DNA from: Chitinophagaceae bacterium
GTDB taxonomy: Bacteria > Bacteroidota > Bacteroidia > Chitinophagales > UBA10324
Direction of reading: 5' to 3'
Assembly: GCA_016717285.1 (NCBI GenBank)
Contig: JADKFU010000002.1
Location: 340,811-404,810 of the forward strand
Length of the DNA: 64,000 bases
The notes below the pieces were generated by a model. That model saw only the letters and a program-made list of their open reading frames with translations, made no database searches and was not told the DNA's origin. The position numbers were made by a program, and so were the translations under genes. Positions 1-10,900 of the stretch are shown here, one piece after another (the first letter of the stretch is position 1; each line of letters begins with the position of its first letter).

Positions 1-1
1 T

Positions 2-778
2 TTTTCAATGCCTGATGAAATTAAATTTAAGTATGAGAAGCCGGAGTTGGCAGGTCAGCGTGGTTATACATCTTTTGGAAGGGAACATGCGAAAGGAAGC
101 AAGGTTGCTGACCTCAAAGAATTCTTTCAGTTTGGACAGATGGTGACGGATGAAGATCCGATCCGCAAGGAATATCCTGACAATGTTTGGGTTTCAGAAT
201 TGCCTGGTTTCAATGAAGTGAACATTAATGCTTACAGAAGTTTTGAAATAGCAGGTGCACATCTGATGCGCGCCATTGCCATCTACCTTGAATTGCCGGA
301 AATTTATTTTGATAAAAAAATTCACAATGGCAACAGTATCCTGCGTGCAATTCATTATCCGCCAATAACCGGCGATCCGAAATCCGCTTTACGTGCTGAA
401 CAGCATGAAGACATCAACCTCATCACGTTGCTGGTAGGTGCTTCAGCAGAAGGACTTGAAATTTTTACACGCCAGGATGAATGGATGCCTGTAACAGCAA
501 TGCCCGGACAGATTGTAGTGAATGTTGGTGATATGCTGCAACGGCTAACCAACGACCGGTTGAAGTCAACCACGCATCGTGTTGTAAATCCACCCAGGGA
601 ATTATTTGGCACCTCCCGTTATTCCATTCCGTTTTTTCTGCACCCGCGTTCTGAAATGCGTTTGGACTGCCTCGGTTCCTGTATCTCGCTCGAAAATTCG
701 CGCAAGTACGATCCTATTTCCGCCGGCGAATACCTTGATGAACGATTGATTGAAATTGGTTTGAAAAAAAGCAAATGA
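2..778 (+). CDS. Isopenicillin-N-synthase-like 2-oxoglutarate/Fe(II) dioxygenase, 5' truncated by window
   Basis: This is a non-heme iron oxygenase of the isopenicillin N synthase-like family, probably cytoplasmic; the substrate cannot be told from sequence. Counting from the first Met at position 8, the iron ligands are visible as H133-E-D135 and H190 (STTHRVVN), and the co-substrate-binding R-x-S motif is R204/S206 (RYSIPFF). The first visible residues, MPDEIKFKYEKPELAGQRGY, match an internal segment of the family, and the frame stays open to the window edge. About 60-80 N-terminal residues therefore lie outside the window, and the Met at 8 is not the true start. The family assignment is firm; the reaction is not assigned. 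A chromate-type transporter follows after 7 bases, so the two may be co-transcribed. Confidence 0.85.
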   Translation, partial: FSMPDEIKFKYEKPELAGQRGYTSFGREHAKGSKVADLKEFFQFGQMVTDEDPIRKEYPDNVWVSELPGFNEVNINAYRSFEIAGAHLMRAIAIYLELPEIYFDKKIHNGNSILRAIHYPPITGDPKSALRAEQHEDINLITLLVGASAEGLEIFTRQDEWMPVTAMPGQIVVNVGDMLQRLTNDRLKSTTHRVVNPPRELFGTSRYSIPFFLHPRSEMRLDCLGSCISLENSRKYDPISAGEYLDERLIEIGLKKSK

Positions 779-785
779 TCAGCAT

Positions 786-2012
786 ATGAGGCCCAGGGCC
801 CTGATCTATCTTAAAGACATATTCCTGGTTGCGATCACTTCTTTTGGTGGTCCGCAAGGTCATTTGGCGGTGATGAATAATATTTTAGTGGATAAACGCC
901 GCTATTTTACGCATGATGAATTGCTCGAAGTAAATGCGCTTTGCCAGATGTTGCCCGGCCCGGCTTCCACGCAAACAATAATTGTTCTTACACAGAAGAA
1001 ATGGAATGTGCTGATGGCGATCCTGGCTTTATTGGTGTGGATTCTTCCGGCTTCCCTATTAATGTCGTTGCTCGTTGCGGTGTTTTCAACTTTTGAAACA
1101 CGCAATATGCCAACTGATTTTCTGATGTTCATTCAACCGATGGCTATTGGCGTAATTGCTCATTCCGGATTTAAAATGGGCCTGAATGTAATTGGTAACA
1201 GAACAGGTTTTTCTATCATGCTCCTTGCTATTGCCGCGGCGCTTTCCATCACCACGCCATGGACCTTTCCACTTGTTTTACTTGGAGCAGCTATAGTAAC
1301 CAACATCACGCATAAAGAGAAAGAAGGAGATGTTTATCCGTTTTTATTTCAACAGCAATCACCTCTGACAAGTGATTTAGAAATGGTAAAATGGAAGCAT
1401 GCTTATCGTGGTGTAGCGATTTTTTTTGCTGTATTTATTTTGGCAGGTACACTTGCCCTTGTCACTAAAGGAAAGCCGTTTGTGCTGTTTGAAAATTTCT
1501 TCCGGTTTGGCGCACTCACATTTGGTGGTGGAAGTGTGCTGGTGCCCATGATGTTTGAGCAATTTGTAAAGCACCATCATTATATTTCTGCAACAGATTT
1601 TCTTTCAGGACTTGCAATCAACCAGGCGTTGCCCGGGCCTTCCTTCGCGTTAGCTGCATTTACAGGAGGTATGGCGTTGAAAGGCATGGGAGCCACCTCG
1701 CAATTTGCCGGTTGTGTAATTGGTATTGTTGCCATCTTTTTACCGGGTACATTGATTGCATTTATTGTTTATCCTTTCTGGCAATATGCAAAGAGCTTTG
1801 TGTTCGTAAGGAAATCGCTGATAGGTATAAATGCCGCATCGGTGGGCCTGGTCTTAGCCGCGGCCGTAATTCTATATTCCAATCTTCAGTTTCTATGGAT
1901 TAACATGGCTGTGGTCGTGCTTACTTTTTTACTCCTTGAATTTACTAAAATCAAAGCACCTTTACTGGTGTTGCTTGCACTGCTGGCCGGCATTGTTTAT
2001 TCCAAAATTTGA
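786..2012 (+). CDS. chrA: ChrA-type chromate/anion transporter (CHR family, two-domain)
   Basis: This inner-membrane protein of 408 residues carries the duplicated CHR architecture. The N-terminal half has FGGPQGHLAVM near residues 20-30 and the NALCQMLPGPASTQT signature. The C-terminal half repeats the theme with FGGGSVLVPMM and NQALPGPSFALAAFTGG. About ten hydrophobic segments are visible. Family members export chromate or, in some lineages, move other oxyanions; which applies here is not visible. It starts 7 bases after the upstream dioxygenase, suggesting one transcript. No metal-responsive regulator is nearby, so a dedicated chromate-resistance role is not shown. Confidence 0.88.
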   Translation: MRPRALIYLKDIFLVAITSFGGPQGHLAVMNNILVDKRRYFTHDELLEVNALCQMLPGPASTQTIIVLTQKKWNVLMAILALLVWILPASLLMSLLVAVFSTFETRNMPTDFLMFIQPMAIGVIAHSGFKMGLNVIGNRTGFSIMLLAIAAALSITTPWTFPLVLLGAAIVTNITHKEKEGDVYPFLFQQQSPLTSDLEMVKWKHAYRGVAIFFAVFILAGTLALVTKGKPFVLFENFFRFGALTFGGGSVLVPMMFEQFVKHHHYISATDFLSGLAINQALPGPSFALAAFTGGMALKGMGATSQFAGCVIGIVAIFLPGTLIAFIVYPFWQYAKSFVFVRKSLIGINAASVGLVLAAAVILYSNLQFLWINMAVVVLTFLLLEFTKIKAPLLVLLALLAGIVYSKI

Positions 2013-2162
2013 GCGCAAAATTCTGTAGATATATACTAAGTTTACTGTTAAATACATTCCTGCAATAAAAGAGGTCATTATTGTCAAGCATGAATTGAAT
2101 TATTGTCGGAAAGAAGTATTGGAAATTGACTTTGCCACCAACCATTTAAAAAACTTCAACAC

Positions 2163-5100
2163 ATGAAAAGAAATTTTTACTCCATCGTAGGCTTTTTAAT
2201 GAATTGCCTCCTGCTCACCATCGCAAAACCTTCGGTGGCGCAGTATTGTACCCCGTCATACCTTAATCTGTGTTCTGCATCAAATGATTTTATTAATAAC
2301 ATCACCTTCAACAGTCTTTCGAACAATGGCACAGGATGCAATGGCAATGTAGATAATTACATAAATTATCAGCCATCAGGAACATTAACCACTTCAGTTG
2401 AATCCGGCGCTACTTATAGTATTAGTTTGCAATCGGGCAATCAATGGCCACAGGGTTTTGGTGTCTGGATTGATTTAAACAATGATTTTGATTTTGATGA
2501 TGCAGATGAATTTTTGTATGCATCTCCAACTGCCAGCATTAACCAGTTTATTGGAAGTATTACGATTCCATCCGATCCCGGATATATTGGTGAAAGACGT
2601 ATGCGTGTTCGTTGTGAATACAACACTACTCTTCTTGCCTCGGAAGCCTGTACAACATTTAGTTATGGTGAAACAGAGGATTATACTATTTCAATTGGAG
2701 CGGCAACCACCAGCATGAGCTATGTGTCCAGCATTATTACGCAAACAAATTTTGATGCTCTGGCTCTTGGTCAGACAGATGCAGAAATAGCAGGCATTCA
2801 GGTAGTAACCATCGGCGGATTAAACCCCATTGACCTTACCTCCTTCACTATTAACGCAAATGGTTCTACCAATTTTGCCAATGATGTGGCTGCTGTAAAA
2901 ATTTACTATACAGGAACAAATCCTGTCTTTAATACTGATCAGTTATATGCTATAACAACCGACCTTTCATCACCGGTGATTGTGAATGCAACTCTTTCTT
3001 CCGGTGTAAATTATTTCTGGGTGGCTTATGATATTTCCCCTGATGCAGTCGCGGGTGATTTACTGGATGCAGAATGTACACAGATCCTGATGACTGGTTC
3101 AACAGGTGCACAGGTTCCTTCTGTTATTGCACCTGCCGGTTTCAGGGAAGTGAATTATTGCTTTCCAACCTATGTCAATTTGTGTAGTTCTGATGATTAT
3201 ATTGATAATGTAACGCTCAACACACTTAGCAACCTGATGTCAGGTTGTAATGGTAATCTGAACAACTACATTTATTATCCGCCGGCAGGAAACCTGACTA
3301 CTTCTCTGGAATTGGGAAGTAATTACACGATTGCATTGCAAGCCGGACAAGAATTTAACCAGGGTTTCGGTGTATGGATTGATTTTAACAACGATCTTGA
3401 TTTTGCTGATGCGGATGAGTTTGTTTATTCATCGCCAGATGCAGGCATAGAGTTATTCCTTGGCAACATCAGCATTCCTAATAACTCAGCTTATCTCGGT
3501 GATCATCGCATGCGAATTCGTTGTTCTTATAATACGGTGCTGTTTGCCGGTGACTATTGCGACAATCAGAATTATGGAGAGACGGAAGATTATACCATCA
3601 CCCTCACGCCATCTACTACCATGACATTTCTGTCAGCAACTACAAGCCAAAACAATAATAATGACGTTCTTACCGGTGTAGTTGACCAGGAAATTATCGG
3701 CGTTCAGGTAGTTACTTCGGGTAGTATCAGCCCATTTGATATCACATCACTAACCATCAATTCAAACGGAAGCACCAACTTTGGAAATGATGTGTCAAAT
3801 GTAAAAGTGTATTACACAGGTCCTGATCCGGGATTTTCTACCGCAACTTTATTCGGTTCATCAAACAACCTTTCAAATCCGGTTACAGGGAACATCACAC
3901 TTATTTCAGGCTTTAATCATTTTTGGGTTACTTATGATATCACTACCGGAGCCACCATTGGTGATTACCTGGATGCGGAATGCACACAAGTAGTATTGAC
4001 CGGAGCCGGAGGAACACACGTGCCTGCTCCAACTGCACCTGTGGGAAACCGGCAGGTTGGTTATTGCACAGCATCCAGCATTTATGGCTGCGGCTTTTAC
4101 TATATTAATGGCGTTACGTTGAACACCTTGTCTAATTTAAATACCAGTTGCAATGGTGCATCAGATGGATATATCAAATACCCTGCAACAGGAAACCTTA
4201 CAACAACAGTTGAGACAGGAAGTACGTACCTGCTGACGCTTGAAGCACCTGAGTTTGCACCGGAAGGTTTTGGTGTCTGGATTGATTATAATAACGATGG
4301 TGATTTTGAAGATGCAGATGAGTTTGTCTATACTTCACCGTTTTATGCAACAGGAATTCAGAGTGCAGAGATTACGATTCCCGATAACACAGCATATCTG
4401 GGTGAACGAAGAATGCGTGTGCGTGAAAAGGATTACAATACAGTGGTTGCTTCAGAATACTGTACTCAATTTTATTTTGGTGAAACTGAAGATTATACAA
4501 TCACTATTTCAGTTCCCACGAATATGGTTTATCAGTCAAGCACTACTTTTCAAAATAATCTGAATGACGTACTGATAGGTGAAACGGATGCCGAAATAAT
4601 GGGCATCCAGGTGGTAGTGCAGGGAACGATCAATCCGATTGATGTCTTTTCTTTTAGCCTTGCATCAACCGGGTCTACCAATTTTTCTGCAGACGTTAAC
4701 AATGTGAAAGTCTATGCTACCGGTTCAAGTCCGGTTTTTTCTGCAACAAATTTGTTTGGCACTGCGACAGATCTTTCTTCGCCGATTTCCGGAGCGCTGA
4801 CACTTAACACCGGCATTAACTATTTCTGGGTTACCTACGATATTTCCACTGATGCCACGCTTGGTAATTATGTGGATGTAACCTGTAGCCAAATACAGTT
4901 TACCGGAAGCGCCGGAACGCAGATTCCTACTGTAACTTCTCCAACCGGAAGCCGTCAGGTTGGATATTGTACAGCGTCAAATACTTCTGGTTGCTTTGGT
5001 TATTTTATTGATGGCGTAACACTTAATACTTTGTCCAACCTTCTTACCGATTGTAATGGCAGTGATAATGGCTACATAAAATATCCACCAAGTGGAAACA

Positions 5101-7640
5101 CCACCACATCCCTGGAGATTGGCAGTAGTTATGCAATCAGTCTTGACGGACCATTATCGTTGTACAACCCTGTTGGCTTTGGTGTTTGGATAGATTTAAA
5201 TAACGATGGTGATTTTGCCGATGCGGATGAATTTGTATTTGGCTCTACTGATTATGTGACTGGAACGCAAACTGGTAACATCAATATTCCCGCTAATACA
5301 GCTTACCTCGGTGAACGTAGAATGCGTATTCGTTCAGAAGCTTATGCAGTGATGGGCAGTACAGAATCCTGTACAACATTTTCTAACGGGGAAACAGAAG
5401 ATTATATCATTACAATCGTGCCCGCTTCTTCTATGTCGTTCAGTTCAGTTACGGCTTTTCAAAATAATTTGTCTCCTGTTCAATTGGGAGAACCTGATGC
5501 AGAGATCGTAGGCGTAAATATTATTACAATCGGAAGTCTCAATCCGTATGCACTTACTTCAATTACTTTTAATGCGAATGGAACTACAGATTTTGCAAAT
5601 GATGTATCAGGCATCAACGTGTATTATTCAGGTAGTAATCCTGATTTTTCCACAGCTACTTTGTTTGGGTCTGCTGCAAATCTTTCTTCCCCAATCACAG
5701 GTTCTGTTTTATTAAGCGGAGGTGCAAACTATTTCTGGCTCGCTTACGACATTTCTGCAACAGCTACCTTGGGTAATTTTTTAGATGCAGCGTGTCTATC
5801 CATCACTTTGAGTGGCTCGGGAGGCACACACGTTCCGCTTGTAACAGCACCTGATGGTAACAGGGAAATCAACTATTGCATCGGCACTTATGTCAACCTC
5901 TGTACCTCAAATGATTTCATTGACAATTTTACATTCAATACACTTTCTAATCTTGCCACAGGATGCAATGGTAACGTTGATAATTATATTAATTATGTTC
6001 CTGCCGGAGAGTTAACTACCACGGTATTGGTAGGTGGAACTTATGATCTTACTGTGCAATCGGGTCAGCAATGGCCCCAGGGTTTTGGTGTCTGGATTGA
6101 TTATAATAATGATGGATCTTTTGGCGGTACCGATGAATTCGTATATGCCTCACCGGGTTTTGCAATCACTGTCTTCTCCGGCACTGTTTTAATTCCAAAT
6201 AATCCCTCGTATGTAGGACAACACCGAATGAGGGTGCGATGTTTTTATAACAGCACCGTAACAGCGGCTGAATATTGTAGTGAATTTACCTATGGAGAAA
6301 TTGAGGACTATACTATTACAATTGATCCTCAACTGCCATGTACCGGGACGCCTGAACCTGGAACCGCAACAATTTCACCTGTGGAGTTTTGTACAGGAGG
6401 TACTGTTGCAACACTTACTTTGTCAAATTATCCGCTGGCATCTGATATTGTGATTCAGTGGGAAGAGTCTTCTAATGGATCGTCGTGGAATATTATTTCC
6501 GGTGCTGACAGTTATATTTATCTGACATCACCATTGTTTGCAACTACTTATTATCGTGCAAAGCTAACCTGCACCAATAGCGGAGGATTTAGCAATTCAA
6601 ATACTGTAATTATCAGTTTGGTCTCTGCTCCAACTGCACCTACAGCAACAGATGTGCAACATTGCGGACCAGGAGCAGTGGTGTTAACTGCAAACGGGGG
6701 AGGAGGTGATCTTAATTGGTATGATCAGATGACAGGAGGGAACTTCCTTGGATCAGGTTCACCTTTTACCACTCCATACATTACGACTACTACCACTTAT
6801 TATGTGGAAGAATTTATTGGAGCAGACTCAACAGGTTGTTCAAGTCTGCGAACTCCTGTTAAAGCCATCATTTACCATGCTGATATTGCCGCCAACGTTA
6901 GTGCAAATACGATTTGTGCCGGGCAAACGGTGAACCTCAATGCGCAGAATAATGGTGATGGAAACTTCAATTATCAATGGACGCCGCTATTACCGGGCAT
7001 GATACCATCCAATGGACAGGCCGCATCAGTTACGGTTCCACCGGCAACAAATACAACTTTTACTGTAACGGCCAGTGAAACGAGTGGCCAGTGCGATACC
7101 GCAATATCGGTTAGCGTAAGTGTAAATCCCTTACCTGTTGTTCAATTGTCAGGCTTGAATAATTCTTATGAAGTTGTTGCACCTGCTGTAACACTTGTTG
7201 GTACACCTGCAGGTGGAATATTTAATGGTGCCGGCGTTAGCGGAAATACTTTCAGTCCGGCATCTGCAGGAGTAGGAGGGCCATATGTGATCACTTATTC
7301 ATATACTGATCTGAATGGATGCATTGGTGTGGATACAGAACATGTTACCGTCACTTTCCCGATAGGAATTAATGAACCGCTTTCTGCTCCAAGGTTCAGC
7401 ATTTATCCAAACCCTGGTGATGGAATTTTTATACTCGATATGTATGCATCCGTAAGCATCAATCACATCAATTGTAAAGTGACGAATGTTGTTGGACAAG
7501 TATTGTATGATCAATCAATGAATCTGAATTCAAAGAACTTCACTCAATCATTTGACTTTTCGCGGTGGCCAAAAGGAACGTATTATATGGAGTTGACTGG
7601 AGATGGGCAGGTTACCAGGAAGAAGTTGGTGATTCAGTAA
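2163..7640 (+). CDS. Giant secreted GEVED/BNR-repeat protein with T9SS sorting domain (paralogue 1)
   Basis: This 1825-residue protein is predicted to be exported and attached to the cell surface by the type IX system. A signal peptide ends near residue 26 (SVAQ). It then has five GEVED-type units starting near residues 28, 332, 634, 935 and 1238, a spacing of 301-304 residues. The first four are each followed by a unit resembling the BNR-repeat neuraminidase N-terminal-associated domain (pattern Q-x-N...DAEI-G-x-Q-V-V...FTINANGSTNF). Each GEVED unit has a GFGVWID-x-NND-GDF acidic loop and ends in GETEDYTI. After unit five come Ig-like/PKD-like domains and a type A sorting domain (FSIYPNPGDGIF ... 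KKLVIQ). No enzymatic motif is seen, so an adhesive or matrix role is inference. A paralogue with the same module order lies downstream. Confidence 0.9.
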   Translation: MKRNFYSIVGFLMNCLLLTIAKPSVAQYCTPSYLNLCSASNDFINNITFNSLSNNGTGCNGNVDNYINYQPSGTLTTSVESGATYSISLQSGNQWPQGFGVWIDLNNDFDFDDADEFLYASPTASINQFIGSITIPSDPGYIGERRMRVRCEYNTTLLASEACTTFSYGETEDYTISIGAATTSMSYVSSIITQTNFDALALGQTDAEIAGIQVVTIGGLNPIDLTSFTINANGSTNFANDVAAVKIYYTGTNPVFNTDQLYAITTDLSSPVIVNATLSSGVNYFWVAYDISPDAVAGDLLDAECTQILMTGSTGAQVPSVIAPAGFREVNYCFPTYVNLCSSDDYIDNVTLNTLSNLMSGCNGNLNNYIYYPPAGNLTTSLELGSNYTIALQAGQEFNQGFGVWIDFNNDLDFADADEFVYSSPDAGIELFLGNISIPNNSAYLGDHRMRIRCSYNTVLFAGDYCDNQNYGETEDYTITLTPSTTMTFLSATTSQNNNNDVLTGVVDQEIIGVQVVTSGSISPFDITSLTINSNGSTNFGNDVSNVKVYYTGPDPGFSTATLFGSSNNLSNPVTGNITLISGFNHFWVTYDITTGATIGDYLDAECTQVVLTGAGGTHVPAPTAPVGNRQVGYCTASSIYGCGFYYINGVTLNTLSNLNTSCNGASDGYIKYPATGNLTTTVETGSTYLLTLEAPEFAPEGFGVWIDYNNDGDFEDADEFVYTSPFYATGIQSAEITIPDNTAYLGERRMRVREKDYNTVVASEYCTQFYFGETEDYTITISVPTNMVYQSSTTFQNNLNDVLIGETDAEIMGIQVVVQGTINPIDVFSFSLASTGSTNFSADVNNVKVYATGSSPVFSATNLFGTATDLSSPISGALTLNTGINYFWVTYDISTDATLGNYVDVTCSQIQFTGSAGTQIPTVTSPTGSRQVGYCTASNTSGCFGYFIDGVTLNTLSNLLTDCNGSDNGYIKYPPSGNTTTSLEIGSSYAISLDGPLSLYNPVGFGVWIDLNNDGDFADADEFVFGSTDYVTGTQTGNINIPANTAYLGERRMRIRSEAYAVMGSTESCTTFSNGETEDYIITIVPASSMSFSSVTAFQNNLSPVQLGEPDAEIVGVNIITIGSLNPYALTSITFNANGTTDFANDVSGINVYYSGSNPDFSTATLFGSAANLSSPITGSVLLSGGANYFWLAYDISATATLGNFLDAACLSITLSGSGGTHVPLVTAPDGNREINYCIGTYVNLCTSNDFIDNFTFNTLSNLATGCNGNVDNYINYVPAGELTTTVLVGGTYDLTVQSGQQWPQGFGVWIDYNNDGSFGGTDEFVYASPGFAITVFSGTVLIPNNPSYVGQHRMRVRCFYNSTVTAAEYCSEFTYGEIEDYTITIDPQLPCTGTPEPGTATISPVEFCTGGTVATLTLSNYPLASDIVIQWEESSNGSSWNIISGADSYIYLTSPLFATTYYRAKLTCTNSGGFSNSNTVIISLVSAPTAPTATDVQHCGPGAVVLTANGGGGDLNWYDQMTGGNFLGSGSPFTTPYITTTTTYYVEEFIGADSTGCSSLRTPVKAIIYHADIAANVSANTICAGQTVNLNAQNNGDGNFNYQWTPLLPGMIPSNGQAASVTVPPATNTTFTVTASETSGQCDTAISVSVSVNPLPVVQLSGLNNSYEVVAPAVTLVGTPAGGIFNGAGVSGNTFSPASAGVGGPYVITYSYTDLNGCIGVDTEHVTVTFPIGINEPLSAPRFSIYPNPGDGIFILDMYASVSINHINCKVTNVVGQVLYDQSMNLNSKNFTQSFDFSRWPKGTYYMELTGDGQVTRKKLVIQ

Positions 7641-7660
7641 TATTTTGATTTGATTTATAA

Positions 7661-7690
7661 AGGGCAACAATTTTTTGTTGCCCTTTTTTT
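7661..7690 (+). terminator. Rho-independent terminator after GEVED paralogue 1
   Basis: AGGGCAACAA (7661-7670) pairs with TTGTTGCCCT (7675-7684) around a T4 loop, followed by a T run. It sits 20 bases after the stop codon and separates the two giant genes into distinct transcripts. Confidence 0.9.
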
Positions 7691-7970
7691 ATCAAACCAG
7701 TGGGATTGAATTTTGCAGCACTATAGAAATATTCATCTTGCGTTAAGTCTGATAAATGAATCAGACACTATCAAACATCAATTTATAGCACTTTAGATTT
7801 AACATGTATTTTTCTTGCAAATTTGGAAGCAATCGTGTAGGTTTACTGAAAAGAAACTGATACCGGAAAACTGTTACCACTTATTTTTTTATTCAGGTGC
7901 TTATAGGTAATTAGTTGACTGTTAATTTGCTTCTTCAAGTCCATTTTTTAACGAAAATTTAAACTGTACA
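7691..7970. other. Non-coding spacer between the GEVED paralogues, with a small inverted repeat
   Basis: After the terminator, the remaining 280 bases hold no credible gene. The one structure seen is a perfect 7-bp inverted repeat, GTCTGAT at 7747-7753 and ATCAGAC at 7760-7766 with a 6-base loop. It has no T run, so it is not a terminator; it could be an operator or leader hairpin. No full TTG-N19-TAnnTTTG promoter was found here. Confidence 0.4.
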
Positions 7971-10900
7971 ATGAAAGCACATCTCTACAAACTCCTATTG
8001 CCTTTTTCGCTCCTTATCCTTCTAGCGGAAACTAATATTGCGGTTGCTCAATATTGCACAAGCAATTTATACACCTACGGATGTACTTACGGTGACTATA
8101 TCGATAATGTGGCCTTCGGGTCCCTTAATCAAACTGCAACTGGCTGTACAAGCGGCAATGCAGGATACAGTGACTTCACCGCACTTTCAACCGATCTTGA
8201 ACAAGGTTCAAGTTATACGCTGACTGTTTCTACAGGTACAGGTGGTCAATATGTTTCGATGTGGATTGATCTTGATAATGATCAAAATTTTGAAATATCT
8301 GAAAAACTGGTGTCCTACCTCTATTGCCCGACATCATTCACAAATTACACCGCAACTTTTCTTATTCCCGCATTCGCAACTCCGGGTGATCACCGCATGA
8401 GGATAAGAAGTGTCACTTATGGATATCCTCCGCTTGATCCCTGCCTGCAATATTATTATGGTGAAACACATGATTACACAGCGCACATCACACCTCCTGT
8501 AAACATGAGTTTTTTATCAAGCACCACCACTCAGAATAATACGACCACTACTTCTACTGGCAGCAATGATGTAGAACTGATAGGTGTTCAGGTGGTAACT
8601 TCAGGAAGTCTTAATCCGTTAAGCGCAACTTCAATCACGCTCAATTCTACAGGCACCACCAATTTTGCTTCCGATGTTACGAATGTGAAAGTTTATTACA
8701 CCGGCAACAGTTCTGTTTTTGCAACTACCACTCTGTTTGGGTCATCCACCAACCTCGCGCTTCCGGTTACGGGTAATCAGACATTGGCTTTGGGTACAAA
8801 CTACTTTTGGGTGACTTATGATGTTGCCCCCACTGCTACCATTGGAAATTACTTGGATGCTCAATGCACCCAAATTAATGTCACAGGTGCTGGCAACCAG
8901 GTGCCAACTGTTACAAATCCTTATGGCACCAGGCAAATCAACTATTGTTTACCAAATAATACCAACGGATGTAATTTTGCATACATAGATGATGTGGTGC
9001 TGAACAGCCTGTCTAACTTAGACAGTTATTGCAACGGCAGCACGGATGGATATATTTATTACGCTCCCAGCGGCAGTTTCACCACCAACCTTGAACTTGG
9101 AAGTACCTATTCGTTGACATTGGAAGGACCTCCAAGCGAACCGGTCGGCTTTGGTGTCTGGATTGACTTTAATAACGATGCTGATTTTTCAGATGCCGGT
9201 GAATTTGTTTTTTCGACGCCCACGTATAATTACGGCGCTGTAAATGGTACCATAAGCATTCCAGCTACTGCCACTTTGGGCCAGCACCGCATAAGGATCA
9301 GAGCTAAGGATTACGGAACAGTTGCTTCGTTTGAATCGTGTGAGACATTTTATTATGGAGAAGCAGAAGATTATACGATTACACTCATCAGTGCAACGCC
9401 AATGGTTTTTGTTTCAGCAACCACCACTCAGAATAACATTGATCCCCTTGAACCCGGTGATCTTACTACTGAAATAATAGGTGTGAAGGTGATTACTCAA
9501 GGAAGTCTTACACCATTTAATCTGACTTCTTTATCCATCAACGCCAACGGTTCCACTGATTTCGCAGGAGATGTTACCAATGCAAAAATTTATTATACAG
9601 GTTCTAATCCTAACTTTTCAGCTACCGGTCTTTTTGGTACTTCCACTACATTACCGGCTGTTTTTTCCGGTAATCAATTGTTAAATTCCGGTAGCAATTA
9701 TTTTTGGGTGAGTTATGATATCAGCAGCACAGCAAACATAGGAGATTATGTGGATGCAGAGTGCACTCAGTTGGTGATGTCAGGAGCAGGCGGAACGAAG
9801 GTGCCGGATGTTACGGCGCCTGCCGGAAACAGGTTGGTGAATTATTGCACCCCTTCAACTTATTATGGTTGCGGCTATGCTTACATTGACGATGTTATTT
9901 TTAACACACTTTCGAATACGAATACGGGATGCAATGCAAATCCAGGTTCTTATATTAATTATGATCCTTCAGGTAACCTTACCACCAGTCTTGAAATCGG
10001 ATCGGTTACCACTATCAGCCTGGGAGGTTACGACTATGACTATATTGGATTTGGTGTGTGGATAGACTATAATAACGATGGTGATTTTGACGACAACGGT
10101 GAATTTGCATTTGGATCGCCATTCTATACAACAGGTCCTCAAACGGGGTTGATTACCATCCCTAATAATGCCGCTTACATCGGTGATCATCGTATGAGAA
10201 TCCGGTCTCAGGCATTCGGAACATTCACATCGGGTCAGGCCTGCGGCTTAATATTTAATAACGGAGAATCAGAAGATTACACCATTACATTATCTACACC
10301 CGGGCCAATGGCATTCCTTTCTGCTACTACAACTCAGGAAAATGTCGACAATGTTTCACTTGGTCAACCCGATGTGGAGATTATGGCTGTGCAGGTTTCT
10401 GTGTCAGGCAGTCTCTCACCGTTTGCCGTTAACTCACTCACCATAAATTCAAATGGCAGCTCCGACTTTTCCGGAGATGTTACAAATGTGAAAGTGTATT
10501 ATTCAGGCACCAGTCCGTCTTTTTCAACAGCAACGTTATTTGGTTCATCTGCCAATTTAAGTGGCCCTATTACAGGCAGTCAGGCATTGTCAACAGGTAC
10601 CAATTATTTCTGGGTGGCTTATGATCTTTCAGCGTCGGGTTCAATGGGTGATTTTATTGATGCTGAATGCACGCAAATAGGAATGACGGGTGCAGGTGGA
10701 ATACAGACTCCGCTTATAACAGCGCCTTCAGGATACAGGGTGATCGACTACTGTTCCCCATCTTCTACCTATGGTTGCTACTATGGCTATATTGATGGTG
10801 TAACATTCAACACGCTCTCTAATGTTTTAACGGGATGTAATGGTAATACCGGAAGCTATATTTTTTATCCGCCAACCGGAAGTGCTACCACATCGCTCGC

